Assembly (NCBI RefSeq): GCF_001183985.1
Contig: NZ_LFZW01000001.1
Span: 462,206-526,205 of the forward strand
Length of the DNA: 64,000 nucleotides
Source: Peribacillus loiseleuriae
GTDB lineage: Bacteria; Bacillota; Bacilli; Bacillales; DSM-1321
Reading direction: 5' to 3'
In this document: positions 36,789 to 46,007 of the stretch, in pieces
How the letters are laid out: each line of letters begins with the position of its first letter
Numbering within the stretch: the stretch's first letter is position 1
The notes under the pieces: generated by a model
Database searches by the model: none
What the model was told of the DNA's origin: nothing
What the model saw: only the letters and a program-made list of their open reading frames with translations
Position numbers and translations under genes: made by a program

Positions 36789-39200
36789 TCAAAACTTTAC
36801 TCGTTGTAATCGCAGTGCATTTAATACAACGGATACCGAACTGAATGCCATTGCAGCACCTGCAACCCAAGGAGCAAGAAGTCCTACAGCTGCGATTGGA
36901 ATACCAATTGTGTTATACGCAAATGCCCAGAATAAGTTTTGTTTAATGTTGCGCATTGTTTTACGACTCATAATGATTGCATCTGCAATACTGTTTAAGT
37001 CGCCGCGAATTAGTGTAATATCAGCAGCTTCCATTGCAACGTCTGTTCCTGTTCCAATAGCCATCCCGATATTTGCCGTTACGAGGGCAGGAGCGTCATT
37101 GATACCGTCACCGACCATTGCAACCTTATTACCCGTCGCTTGTAGTTTTTTTACTTCGTCGGCTTTGCCTTCAGGTAACACTTCTGCGATGATGTGATCG
37201 ACGCCAACTTCTTGACCAATTGCTTTTGCTGTACGCTCGTTATCACCTGTCATCATAATGACCGTAATGCCCATATCTAGCAGGCGACGAACAGCTTCTT
37301 TCGATGTGTCTTTAATTGTATCTGCAACGGCCACTAAACCAGCGTACTGTCCATTAATCGCTGCAAGCATCGCTGTTTTACCGTTTTCTTCGAGTTGTTC
37401 CATTGTTGGTAAAACATTTGAAACATTGATACCGTATTGTTGCATTAATTTACGTGTACCAATGACCACACTTTGACCAGATACCGTTGCTTGCACACCG
37501 TAACCAGGAATCGCTTCGAAAAATTGCCCATTTCCTAGTTCAATTCCTTTATCTTGAATACCTTGAACAATGGCTTCTGCTAGAGGGTGCTCTGATTGTT
37601 TCTCTGCTGCTCCGATTAGTGATAAGAAACGTTTCTCGTCTTGCCCAATTGCCACGACAACATCTGTTAACACCGGTTTACCATGTGTCACTGTACCTGT
37701 TTTATCAATAATAACTGTATCAATGCTTTGTGTCTGCTCTAAGTGCTCGCCTCCTTTGAATAAAATACCAAATTCAGCTGCACGACCAGATCCTGCCATA
37801 ATGGACGTTGGTGTTGCAAGACCCAGTGCACATGGACATGCAATTACAAGTATCGCAATGAACACTTCAAGTGCTGGTGTAAATTCACTTGGTTGCACCC
37901 ATAAAATCCAAACAAGGAAGGCAATAATGGCAATTCCTACAACGATTGGGACGAAAATACCTGAAATTTGGTCTGCTAACCGTTGAATCGGCGCTTTTGA
38001 ACCTTGCGCATCTTCGACTACTTTAATAATTTGTGCTAATGCTGTATCGCGTCCAACTTTCGTTGCTTTCATTTGAATAAAGCCATTTTTATTAATCGTT
38101 GAACCGAATAAAGCGTCACCTTGCTTTTTATCAACGGGGAGACTTTCTCCAGTTAACATCGATTCATCAACAGCAGTATTTCCTTCTAGTACTTCACCGT
38201 CAACTGGAATTTTTTCACCTGGTTTCACTAAAATGGTGTCACCCATCACGACTTCTTCTAATGGAATTTCCTTTTCAACACCGTTGCGCAAAACAATCGC
38301 TGTTTTCGCTTGTAAGCCCATTAATTTTTTTATCGCTTCCGATGAACGACCTTTTGCTTTTGCTTCAAATAACTTACCTAAAATAATCAGTGTAATCAGT
38401 ACCGCACTTGTTTCAAAGTAAAGGTGCGCATCGTGATGTGAATCAATTGTGACAATCGCTTGGTACACACTGTAGAAATAAGCAGCGGATGTACCCATGA
38501 CAACAAGTACGTCCATATTGGCACTACCATTTCGTAATGCTTTGTATGCACCGACATAGAACTGTTTTCCGATAATAAATTGTACGGGTGTGGCTAATAC
38601 CATTTGTATCCACGGATTCATTAAAAAAGTCGGTACGTAAAGGAACGATGTAAATGAAAAATGTCCAACCATCGTCCAAAGTAATGGTAATGAAAAACAA
38701 GCTGATATAATAAATTTACGTTTTTGTGTTTGGATTGTTTTTTCACGATGATCAATCGATTCCTGCTCATCTGTTTTTTTGTGCGCACCATAGCCTAACT
38801 TTTCGACTTTTGCGATGATATCTGCAATCGCTACTTCTGATGGGTTAAATTCAATCGTTGCTTTTTCAAGTGCTAAGTTGACATTTGCAGATAAGACCCC
38901 TTCGATTTTGTTTAATCCTTTTTCAATGCGTGTTGCGCAGGCTGCACATGTCATTCCTGTAATGTCTAGCTCTGATTTTTGTTTCACGACACCATAACCA
39001 AGTGCCTCAATTTTCTTTTCAAAATCTGCTTCACTAAGTTTCGTTGGATCATATGCAATCGATGATTTTTCAAGCGCTAAATTGACATTTGCATGTTCGA
39101 CACCATCCATTTTATTTAACCCTTTTTCAATACGTGTCGCACATGCTGCACACGTCATTCCTGTGATTTGCAGATTGGCTTCTTTAACTGCTGTATTCAT
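36789..39200 (-). CDS. copA: Copper-exporting P1B-type ATPase
   Basis: An 803-residue CopA with two N-terminal heavy-metal domains, each carrying [15 protein letters not shown], eight membrane helices with the CPC metal site in [15 protein letters not shown] actuator motif, phosphorylation motif [11 protein letters not shown], the P1B HP motif (SEHPLA) and GDGINDAP. It pumps Cu(I) out of the cytosol. ATG 39200 is eight bases after AGGTGG; a GTG at 39212 is within that ribosome site. It is downstream of csoR and copZ on the same strand. Confidence 0.96.
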   Translation of the reverse strand: MNTAVKEANLQITGMTCAACATRIEKGLNKMDGVEHANVNLALEKSSIAYDPTKLSEADFEKKIEALGYGVVKQKSELDITGMTCAACATRIEKGLNKIEGVLSANVNLALEKATIEFNPSEVAIADIIAKVEKLGYGAHKKTDEQESIDHREKTIQTQKRKFIISACFSLPLLWTMVGHFSFTSFLYVPTFLMNPWIQMVLATPVQFIIGKQFYVGAYKALRNGSANMDVLVVMGTSAAYFYSVYQAIVTIDSHHDAHLYFETSAVLITLIILGKLFEAKAKGRSSEAIKKLMGLQAKTAIVLRNGVEKEIPLEEVVMGDTILVKPGEKIPVDGEVLEGNTAVDESMLTGESLPVDKKQGDALFGSTINKNGFIQMKATKVGRDTALAQIIKVVEDAQGSKAPIQRLADQISGIFVPIVVGIAIIAFLVWILWVQPSEFTPALEVFIAILVIACPCALGLATPTSIMAGSGRAAEFGILFKGGEHLEQTQSIDTVIIDKTGTVTHGKPVLTDVVVAIGQDEKRFLSLIGAAEKQSEHPLAEAIVQGIQDKGIELGNGQFFEAIPGYGVQATVSGQSVVIGTRKLMQQYGINVSNVLPTMEQLEENGKTAMLAAINGQYAGLVAVADTIKDTSKEAVRRLLDMGITVIMMTGDNERTAKAIGQEVGVDHIIAEVLPEGKADEVKKLQATGNKVAMVGDGINDAPALVTANIGMAIGTGTDVAMEAADITLIRGDLNSIADAIIMSRKTMRNIKQNLFWAFAYNTIGIPIAAVGLLAPWVAGAAMAFSSVSVVLNALRLQRVKF

Positions 39201-39218
39201 GATACTTTCCACCTCGAT

Positions 39219-39237
39219 TATACCGACTGGGGGTATA
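39219..39237. promoter_or_regulatory. CsoR operator-like site upstream of copA
   Basis: TATACCGACTGGGGGTATA has ATACC and GGTAT arms around a G-rich core, as in CsoR boxes. It lies between copZ and copA. Confidence 0.55.
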
Positions 39238-39282
39238 TAGTTTTTAAAATAAGAGAGTGCTACGAGGGCACCCGACTTATTT

Positions 39283-39489
39283 TTATTCTACTTCATAACC
39301 TTGGTCGTCGATTGTTTCTTTAATTTGTTCTAGTGATACTTGTGTTTCATCGAATGCTACTACTACTTGAGCATCCGCTAAGTTTGCCTTTACTTGCTCA
39401 ACGCCTGCTAATTGACCAACGCTTCCCTCGATTGAATGAACACAATGTCCACATGACATTCCTTGTACGCTTAATGTTATATTTTTCAT
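39283..39489 (-). CDS. copZ: Copper chaperone CopZ
   Basis: A 68-residue single heavy-metal domain with the Cu(I) site Cys13-x2-Cys16 in GMSCGHC. It shuttles Cu(I) to the N-terminal domains of CopA. Located between csoR and copA, each gene with its own operator-like site, as part of the copper resistance set. Confidence 0.95.
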   Translation of the reverse strand: MKNITLSVQGMSCGHCVHSIEGSVGQLAGVEQVKANLADAQVVVAFDETQVSLEQIKETIDDQGYEVE

Positions 39490-39529
39490 GTTTTTTCATT
39501 CCTTTAAATTAAAAATTATCTAGTGTAGC

Positions 39530-39549
39530 ATACGCTATAGGGGTATATA
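39530..39549. promoter_or_regulatory. CsoR operator-like site upstream of copZ
   Basis: The segment CATACGCTATAGGGGTATAT contains the GGGGTAT half and an imperfect ATAC half. It lies about 40-60 bases upstream of the copZ start. Confidence 0.5.
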
Positions 39550-39567
39550 GAAGACGAGAAATTTCTT

Positions 39568-39900
39568 TTATTTTTTCATTAATCTTTGAATGGTAACTAC
39601 TAATTCATCTAAAACAGTATCGTCCCCTTCAGCTAGTCGATCCACGACACAACCTTTTAAATGACCTTCTAACAGAATCTTAGCGACACTATTTAAAGCC
39701 GATTGTGTTGCTGAAAGCTGTGTGATAACATCATCACAGTATACATCCTTTTCAATCATTCCCTTAATGCCACGGATTTGACCTTCGATTCGATTTAAGC
39801 GATTCGTTAAATCCTTTTTCACACGCTCAGGATGATGGCTTTGTCGACAAGACGCAGCTTCTTCTGCATCGCAAGCAACTTCTTTCCCTGTGTTTTCCAT
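39568..39900 (-). CDS. csoR: Copper-sensing repressor CsoR
   Basis: A 110-residue DUF156-type all-helical repressor with the Cu(I) triad Cys55 (DVYCDD), His80 and Cys84 (EGHLKGC), and the core LTNRLNRIEGQIRGI. Cu(I) binding releases it from the cop operators. The N-terminal extension has two more Cys and a His pair (SCRQSHHPE), whose role is unclear. It heads the minus-strand csoR-copZ-copA set. Confidence 0.95.
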   Translation of the reverse strand: MENTGKEVACDAEEAASCRQSHHPERVKKDLTNRLNRIEGQIRGIKGMIEKDVYCDDVITQLSATQSALNSVAKILLEGHLKGCVVDRLAEGDDTVLDELVVTIQRLMKK

Positions 39901-39933
39901 CAGCTCAACCTCCTACCTTGACTCCACTATACG

Positions 39934-39950
39934 ATACCTAAGTAGGGTAT
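39934..39950. promoter_or_regulatory. CsoR operator-like site upstream of csoR
   Basis: ATACCTAAGTAGGGTAT is a near-perfect inverted repeat 34 bases upstream of the csoR start and would allow autoregulation. Confidence 0.6.
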
Positions 39951-40045
39951 GTAAAGAGGAGAGTTTTGCCTTTTAAAAAAAGTTTAATCTTTTCTCTTAC
40001 AGCTTTAGTATAAACACGTTTCTTAATGATGGAGGAGAGTACCTA

Positions 40046-40132
40046 ATGGTTAATCTAAATTATACCCAGAAAGTAGATTTAGAAACGTATAGTAATGAAT
40101 TAATTAAAATTGTACAGAAAGCGACTGTATGA
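40046..40132 (+). CDS. Possible 28-residue peptide
   Basis: GGAGGAGAG (40031-40039) stands six bases before ATG 40046; 28 sense codons follow (begins MVNLNYTQKVDLETY). It is hydrophilic, ends at TGA 40130, and is not recognised. It may be a real small protein or the start of a truncated gene. It is divergent from csoR. Confidence 0.35.
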   Translation: MVNLNYTQKVDLETYSNELIKIVQKATV

Positions 40133-40163
40133 GGGAAGTGATTAAATAACAAAGGGGAACTCG

Positions 40164-40292
40164 ATGGATTTTGTAGAGAAAGTGTTTAATTGGATGCTAG
40201 TAATCGGACTTGTCTTATTAGCAGGACGTATTATGACGGCGGTGTTTTTATTTCTGGATGTTCCCTTTACAATCTTTTTTGGCTATGTTTAA
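40164..40292 (+). CDS. Possible 42-residue membrane peptide
   Basis: AAAGGGGA (40151-40158) precedes ATG 40164 by five bases. The 42 residues form a hydrophobic helix (WMLVIGLVLLAGRIMTAVFL) followed by another hydrophobic stretch ending FFGYV. It is 31 bases after the preceding small ORF and is followed by a terminator, so the two may form a tiny operon. Family not recognised. Confidence 0.4.
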   Translation: MDFVEKVFNWMLVIGLVLLAGRIMTAVFLFLDVPFTIFFGYV

Positions 40293-40317
40293 AATAGTGT
40301 TGAAAATTAAGCGATTT

Positions 40318-40356
40318 TTAAGGGAAGCCCTTTGACTTCCCTTAATTCGCCTTTTA
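40318..40356 (+). terminator. Terminator after the two small ORFs
   Basis: TTAAGGGAAG and CTTCCCTTAA are perfect inverted copies around CCCTTTGA, with further AAGCGA/TTCGCCTT pairing outside and a short T run. Confidence 0.65.
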
Positions 40357-40454
40357 AGAATAATGCGTAAGCACTTGAAAGTCTTAGTGAATAGGTTATA
40401 CATAAGCCTTATCAATTAACAATTCACTATTTTTGATTTTTTATGTAATTGTAA

Positions 40455-41084
40455 TTATAGTTCTTTTTGACATTTTACCATTATAAATTTAAATGGAGGC
40501 TTATTTTCCAAATTCTTATGTGGCTCAACAATTTCCGGAAATTCTATTAGTCCATATTTTCCAAATTCTTGTTTTATCGAGTCAGAATCATAAAAAAACA
40601 TTTTTACCCCTTCCATGATCTCGAAATAGTCTTTACCCAGTTGTTTGCCCTTTCCAAACATTGGGGCTTCTTTTGAAATAGTAGTAAAAATCATATATCC
40701 GTTTGGCTTTAACTGATTATAGCAATCTTTAATAAACTTATCTCTCTCACGATTATTCAGTAAGTGAATAAGTGCATAACAAAATATACCATCATAAAGT
40801 TTGTTATCAAAAGGCATATCGGTTACTGAACCATGAAAAATACTCATATTAAGCCCATTTTGCCTTGCCAATTCAATCGCTGTTTTTGAAATCTCAATAC
40901 CTGTTACATTTATTCCGTTTTCAATAAAAACCTTTGCATTTCTACCATATCCAATACCAGGAAACAATATATCCTTAACTTTCTTTTCAAGAAAAAAGTC
41001 CTTTGTCAAGATTGCGGAGTCTGAAGGTTCAAATCCCCACATCATTTGATTTTCTACAAAACTTGATTCCCAGAATTCTGTCAT
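40455..41084 (-). CDS. Class I SAM-dependent methyltransferase
   Basis: A 209-residue methyltransferase with motif I LFPGIGYGRNAKVF, acidic loop IEISKTAI, motif HGSVTDMPF and IFCYALIHLLNN. The type-11-like Rossmann fold is clear; it resembles tellurite/thiopurine-type or small-molecule methyltransferases of this size, but the substrate cannot be assigned. AAAGGAG stands about nine bases before ATG 41084. That ribosome site and start lie inside the end of the IS1595 remnant (ATGA overlap). Confidence 0.8.
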   Translation of the reverse strand: MTEFWESSFVENQMMWGFEPSDSAILTKDFFLEKKVKDILFPGIGYGRNAKVFIENGINVTGIEISKTAIELARQNGLNMSIFHGSVTDMPFDNKLYDGIFCYALIHLLNNRERDKFIKDCYNQLKPNGYMIFTTISKEAPMFGKGKQLGKDYFEIMEGVKMFFYDSDSIKQEFGKYGLIEFPEIVEPHKNLENKPPFKFIMVKCQKEL

Positions 41085-41994
41085 ACCTCAATCTCCTTTA
41101 CAAATATTGGCTCTCTTTCTTTAAAACCTGCTGTTTTTGTATAAGCATAGGCTACATTACATTGAACCATAAAGTTTTTTACCTTTGTTGCTTCTTTATC
41201 ATTTTCAAATAGTTCAAGCCATTTGAACCAGTACATATAGTTACTGATATATTTAGTTGCAACACCATTAAACCTATTCATCGACTTCTTTAATTTGCTG
41301 TGAACAGTATTTATGTGTTGAATATGGTATATTCCTTCTTTATGCTTTCCTCTTTTTACACGCTTATGGTCTAACGAAAAATCATGGGCGAACTGAACAT
41401 AACTCTTATGACTATCAGTACAAAGGATCGTCATAAAAGTTATCCCCTATACGGCCATCATAGAGCCTTTCTAATTCTTGATGTGTCATTCTGCCCTTAC
41501 ATAGTAATTCCATGATTAAATTACCTTGCCTATCAATAGCAGTTGCTATACATACTTGTTCGTTAGATATACCTCTCTTTTTAACCTGCTTACCTCTTTA
41601 CGAGATTTTCTTGGCATTTTAGAAGGTTTCGTACCTTTAAAACTTTCAGCAAAAAATACTCTTATGCAGTCAAGGATTTTATGCCTCCCAAAGAAACTTG
41701 TTGCTATGTTAATGCCAACAATTGCGGCACTTTTCCTAATGGAATAACCATTTATCATACACTTCGCATATTTAAGCCACTTATCTAATGTTTTCTTACT
41801 CTTGTAAGTAGCAGAGTTAGTAAAGTCAGTAAAGGTCTTTCGGCATGACTTACATATATATCGTTGTTACCATTATATCTTCCGTTTCTTGATACAGTTT
41901 CAGCACCGCAATGAGGGCAGACTTTCCCCTTGGCAAATCTAAAATCTTTAACTTCCTGTGTAATTTGACTTACTTGTGAGCCCAACACAAGCAC
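41081..41994 (-). mobile_element. Frameshifted IS1595-family transposase remnant
   Basis: Read on the minus strand, fragments appear in order: a zinc ribbon CPHCGAETVSRNGRY; RKSAAIVGINIATSFFGRHK and KPSKMPRKSRKEVSRLK; the RNase-H-like DDE part ILCTDSHKSYVQFA; and NTVHSKLKKSMNRFNGVATK with NYMYWFKWLE, typical of ISXO2-like IS1595 transposases. At least three frame changes (near 41785, 41545 and 41434) inactivate it. The C-terminal end overlaps the methyltransferase start. Confidence 0.85.
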
Positions 41995-42418
41995 TTCCTC
42001 TAAAAAAGAATATATATGCTGTTGTTGGTGTAACGGTAATCTTTTTATTTGTTCTATATATAGTGCTTAAATATGCCATAGTCATGCCCTACTTCCATTG
42101 AATATCGCAAAATTATCGCATATTCACGAAACTATATCAAATTTCAACATTGATTTAAAACATAGCCTCTTTTTTAAGACACGAATGTTATTTCATTTGT
42201 CATTTTAATAGTTGGTGCACTCGGTTCGAAAATTATGAAAGGGAATAAAAAATAAACTTTCTGTTCATCCATACACGTATAGCTCGTTTCTTACTATTAG
42301 ATTGGCAGCCTTTCCTTGTGAAGAAAGACGCGATTGGGAAATTATAGAATAAATCATTGTGAAGATGGTAAAACTATAACATAATGATGCCTAATAAGGG
42401 TAAGAGAGGATATGTTAG
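41995..42418. other. Gap with a membrane protein remnant
   Basis: Around 42008-42100 one plus-strand frame gives a hydrophobic segment (VVGVTVIFLFVLYIVLKYA), and around 42195-42255 another gives ILIVGALGSKIMKGNKK and a stop. These look like scraps of a small membrane protein gene broken by the IS insertion. No intact gene is present; the ATP-grasp promoter should be in the last 100 bases. Confidence 0.4.
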
Positions 42419-43459
42419 ATGAAGAAAAGAATTTGGTTCAATCGCTGGTTTTCGACAGCGTATCATTTTATTGAAGCGATAAAAAATAATCCTGACGGAA
42501 TGGAGTTCGAGATTTTTGGGACGCATTCTAATCCAAATACGGTGTATTTTCACGTGTGTGACCATTCAGAAACGGAGCCTGAAATAGATGGAGAAGCGTA
42601 TATCCAATATTGCGTCGATTTTTGTAAAAAGAATCAAATCAATGTATTCATACCGTATCAGCACGCATTGGAAATTTCGAAGCAGCTCAAACGATTCGAT
42701 GAAGTAGGGACGCGCGTCTTAGTGATTGATGATTATTCGTTGATGGAGACAATTTCGGATAAAGGAAAGCTCTATGAATCTTTTGAGAAAAATGGATTAG
42801 AGAAATTTATACCGGACTATCATATTGTAACAACCGCTGAGCAATTTGCAAAAGCATATCATAAATTACATAGTTGTGGGAAAACGGTCTGCGTCAAACC
42901 GGTTGACGGTAGGGGTGGCGAAGGATTCAGAGTAATTAAACGTGAAGCTGACGGATTGAAAGATTTATTCGGTTATATTTCCCATAAAGTTTCGTACAAT
43001 GATGCATATAAAATCTTGGCATCAGAAGCTTCCTTTCAACCATTAATGGTATTGGAATATTTGGCTGATTTTGAATATAGTATTGATTGCCTAGCTTATG
43101 GAGGAGAACTTCTTGCAGCCGTACCTCGTAAGAAAGCAGGGGGCAGGATACGCGAGCTGAAGGAAGTACCCGAGCTACTTCAATTAGCCCAATCAATTCA
43201 TGATGTTTACAACATTCCATACGTGTACAATGTGCAAGTAAAATATAATCAAGGCGTTCCAAAGCTTTTGGAAATCAATCCGCGTATGTCAGGCGGCTTA
43301 CACATTTCAACGCTTTCAGGAGTAAATTTCCCTTATCTTGCCGTGAGATTGTTATTAACAGGTGATGCACGAGTAGAGAAGCCGATATTCGATATAAGAG
43401 CTACCCATATTGAGAATGCAGTTATTTTGGGAAAAGGGCAGATGGAAAAAGCTATCTAA
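42419..43459 (+). CDS. ATP-grasp enzyme of unknown substrate
   Basis: A 346-residue ATP-grasp protein: a pre-ATP-grasp Rossmann-like part (VFIPYQHALEISKQL), KGKLYESFEKNGL, an ATP-binding segment KTVCVKPVDGRGGEGFRV with a Gly-rich loop, MVLEYLADFEYSIDCL, and the metal-binding end PKLLEINPRMSGGLHIS. It resembles carbamoyl-phosphate-synthase-like amino-acid ligases that join carboxylates to amines. ATP-grasp enzymes are part of some Ter-linked gene sets, but this gene is about 7 kb from the Ter locus and no direct link is shown. Confidence 0.75.
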   Translation: MKKRIWFNRWFSTAYHFIEAIKNNPDGMEFEIFGTHSNPNTVYFHVCDHSETEPEIDGEAYIQYCVDFCKKNQINVFIPYQHALEISKQLKRFDEVGTRVLVIDDYSLMETISDKGKLYESFEKNGLEKFIPDYHIVTTAEQFAKAYHKLHSCGKTVCVKPVDGRGGEGFRVIKREADGLKDLFGYISHKVSYNDAYKILASEASFQPLMVLEYLADFEYSIDCLAYGGELLAAVPRKKAGGRIRELKEVPELLQLAQSIHDVYNIPYVYNVQVKYNQGVPKLLEINPRMSGGLHISTLSGVNFPYLAVRLLLTGDARVEKPIFDIRATHIENAVILGKGQMEKAI

Positions 43460-43485
43460 TATTATGAAATGGGTGTCCAAAAAAG

Positions 43486-43576
43486 AAAGGGTCAGACCCC
43501 ACATCTTCTATATATGGTTTATATGTCGTGTAAATGACACTATAAACGGTGTATAGTGTGTGAGGTCAGACCCTTT
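43486..43576. repeat. REP-like inverted repeat element between converging genes
   Basis: AAAGGGTCAGACCCCACA (43486-43503) and TGTGAGGTCAGACCCTTT (43559-43576) are inverted copies matching at 16 of 18 positions. The whole 91-base element can fold into one long hairpin. The GTCAGACCC core is shared with 25328-25427. It lies between the ATP-grasp gene and the cdaR end and may also stop transcription. Confidence 0.7.
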
Positions 43577-43603
43577 TCATGTTCTTACTATGATTTACTT
43601 TGG

Positions 43604-44695
43604 TTATTTCTTCATTTTGTGTGAGATCCAAATCGCAAGCTGCAAAGTGATGGCATCTTTGAAGTGTTTAGGATTATATCCGGTATCCTCTTCAATTTTC
43701 TTCAATCGATAAATTAAAGTGTTTCTATGGATAAATAGTTCATCCGCAGTTTGTTGGATGTTAAAGTTATTTTGAAAAAAGCTTTCAAGTGTGTCGGTAT
43801 ATTTTATGAGTGTTTTCGTCATAACTCTTTGGTAAAACCTTTCAGATTCATATGGATTAAGTTGATGAATTAAAACTTTGAGTTCGACGTCAGCGAAAGA
43901 GATTACTTCTTCAGAAGGATTGCTGATCGCAAGTGCTAAATCACAATCTTGATAGGATTGATAAAACATATTTAGAGAATCAAACGGAATACTAATGGCT
44001 AGGCGAAATGTTAGTTGAAGTTTTTTTAGTGCATGATAAATTTCCTCAAGTTTTTTATCAATCTTCATTTGTGCTTGGTTGGAAAAAGCCAAAAAGATAC
44101 GATTTGTGTTAATAAAACCAATAATACCGTTCTCCTCACCTAGTATTTCTTCTATCTTTTCTACAACAGTATGATTCGTAATCGTACCTTCAGCCATTTG
44201 AATGACAACGGTATTATACGGAGGATGAAAGCTAATGCCAAGTAAATTAAGACCACGACTAATATGATCAAAGGATGGATTAATCTTCAATAATTCTTCA
44301 ATCACCATTTCTTTTGTTCGTTTCTTCCACTCCATTTGGGAGGTCATATATTCTGCCTTTATCATTAATTCTGTTGTCATCTTGACTAGTTCCCCTAAAT
44401 CAGCCATTTCATCTGGATTACCTGTAATCCCAATGACCCCAACAATCTTGTCTTGAAAAACAATGGGTAGGTTGATACCAGGGTGAGACCCTTTCCAGGC
44501 TACACTTTGATTAGAAGGAATCGTTAGCGTCTGCCCGGTTTTTAAAACGTGAAGTGCTCCTTCGTGAATATCATCGATTCTTTCAACATCTCGGGAAGCG
44601 ATGATAATACCTGAATCATTCATGATATTGATATTCCGGTTAAGACGTATTGAAGTTTCCTTAACAATTGTATGAGCAATACTCCTTGTTAACAT
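43604..44695 (-). CDS. cdaR: CdaR-family transcriptional regulator
   Basis: A 363-residue regulator with the N-terminal diacid-recognition domain (IAHTIVKETSIRLNRNINIM, HPGINLPIVFQDKIVGVIGI) and a C-terminal PucR-type helix-turn-helix (ADELFIHRNTLIYRLKKIEE). Relatives activate glycerate, glucarate and galactarate genes in response to the acid. It is divergent from the glycerate kinase gene, so it most likely controls that operon. A GGAGGA ribosome site precedes the ATG. Confidence 0.9.
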   Translation of the reverse strand: MLTRSIAHTIVKETSIRLNRNINIMNDSGIIIASRDVERIDDIHEGALHVLKTGQTLTIPSNQSVAWKGSHPGINLPIVFQDKIVGVIGITGNPDEMADLGELVKMTTELMIKAEYMTSQMEWKKRTKEMVIEELLKINPSFDHISRGLNLLGISFHPPYNTVVIQMAEGTITNHTVVEKIEEILGEENGIIGFINTNRIFLAFSNQAQMKIDKKLEEIYHALKKLQLTFRLAISIPFDSLNMFYQSYQDCDLALAISNPSEEVISFADVELKVLIHQLNPYESERFYQRVMTKTLIKYTDTLESFFQNNFNIQQTADELFIHRNTLIYRLKKIEEDTGYNPKHFKDAITLQLAIWISHKMKK

Positions 44696-44792
44696 AATTC
44701 CTCCATGTTTTAGTTAATCCAAACAAAATATTCAGAAAATAATCCTCGTATTTTATACGTTAAACACGAAGCTTTCAAGAGTCAAGTTCAGT

Positions 44793-44824
44793 TATAATTA
44801 AATCATAAATTGAAAGCGTTTTCT
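44793..44824 (+). promoter_or_regulatory. Promoter -10 and perfect CcpA cre site before glycerate kinase
   Basis: TATAAT at 44793-44798 is followed by TGAAAGCGTTTTCT at 44811-44824, which fits the cre consensus TGWAARCGYTWNCW at all 14 positions. The site lies just downstream of the expected start of transcription, so CcpA would block initiation or elongation. A small CGTAT/ATACG inverted repeat at 44747-44759 could be a CdaR operator. Confidence 0.75.
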
Positions 44825-44840
44825 AGAAAGGGGGGAGATT

Positions 44841-46007
44841 ATGAAAATCGTTATTGCGCCAGATTCATTTAAAGGTAGTTTAAGTGCAGTAGAAGCATCC
44901 ATCTCTATTAAAAAAGGCATTAAAAAGGCTCTTCCTGATGCAGAAACGGTCTTGTTACCTATAGCTGATGGTGGTGAAGGGACGATGGAGACATTGGTTG
45001 TAGCTACAGGCGGTAGTAAAAAGCGTGTAGCTGTTTCTGGACCACTCGGCGAAACGGTGGAAGCTGAATATGGCGTATTAGGGGATGAAGAAACATGTGT
45101 CATTGAAATGGCGTCTGCATCAGGGCTTGCACTCATCCCTCATGAACAGCTTAACCCCAGACTTGCAACTACGTATGGAACTGGAGAATTAATCAAACAA
45201 GCTTTAGATGATGGGTTTCAATCTTTCATTTTGGCAATTGGCGGTTCTGCTACAAATGATGGAGGGGCTGGGATGTTACAGGCTCTAGGGATGAAGCTTT
45301 TAGATGAAAATGGAAAGGAGATTTCCTTTGGTGGAGCTGAATTAGCCCGAATAAACTCAGTCGATGTCAGTGGATTTGACAAAAGAATTAAAGGTAGGAA
45401 ATTTCTGATAGCTTCCGATGTACAAAATCCTTTAATCGGATCAGATGGAGCGTCTTCTGTTTTTGGACCACAGAAGGGCGCGACAATTGAAGATGTAAAG
45501 ATGTTGGATCAATGTTTGGCTCACTGGGCAGATGAAGTTGAAAAGGTCACAGGTATCCATCTTCATGACCGACCTGGTGCTGGGGCAGCTGGAGGTCTTG
45601 GCGGAGCTTTCCAAGCATTTTTCCCTGCTGAAATGAGGCGTGGGATCGACATTGTCATTGAATATACGAAGTTACAGCAAGCGCTTATCGGGGCAGATCT
45701 TGTGATTACTGGAGAGGGCCAGGTTGACTTTCAGACAGCATCTGGAAAGACGCCAATGGGAGTAGCGCAAGCCGCTAAATCACAAGGGATTCCTTCTATC
45801 ATTCTGGCAGGATCTATTGGGCCAGGTATTGAAACTTTATATCAATTTGGGGTAGTAAGTGTGAACAGTATTATTAATCAACCGATGATGCTGAGTGAAG
45901 CAATGGAACGTGCAGGTGAATTATTAGAGCATTGTTCGGAGCAAGTTATTCGTTCATTTTTTTATCCCGCATTAACGGAAAGTCAAAACCCCCACCTCGA
46001 GAATTAG
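44841..46007 (+). CDS. Glycerate kinase (GarK/GlxK family)
   Basis: A 388-residue type-1 glycerate kinase: APDSFKGSLSA at the N-terminus, PIADGGEGTME, LAIGGSATNDGGAGML, RPGAGAAGGLGGAF and VITGEGQVDFQT. It phosphorylates D-glycerate (to 2- or 3-phosphoglycerate). It begins the operon that includes the KdgT-like permease and LarA homologue. Its last ~15 residues (FYPALTESQNPHLEN) are encoded by a copy of the dispersed intergenic repeat, so the natural C-terminus appears to have been replaced. Confidence 0.92.
   Translation: MKIVIAPDSFKGSLSAVEASISIKKGIKKALPDAETVLLPIADGGEGTMETLVVATGGSKKRVAVSGPLGETVEAEYGVLGDEETCVIEMASASGLALIPHEQLNPRLATTYGTGELIKQALDDGFQSFILAIGGSATNDGGAGMLQALGMKLLDENGKEISFGGAELARINSVDVSGFDKRIKGRKFLIASDVQNPLIGSDGASSVFGPQKGATIEDVKMLDQCLAHWADEVEKVTGIHLHDRPGAGAAGGLGGAFQAFFPAEMRRGIDIVIEYTKLQQALIGADLVITGEGQVDFQTASGKTPMGVAQAAKSQGIPSIILAGSIGPGIETLYQFGVVSVNSIINQPMMLSEAMERAGELLEHCSEQVIRSFFYPALTESQNPHLEN

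Noticed and set aside
37570-37986. 138-codon frame antisense to copA
   Set aside because: Shadow frame inside the P-type ATPase gene, with no start signal.
41546-41747. Plus-strand frame within the IS1595 remnant
   Set aside because: Antisense shadow of the transposase fragments.
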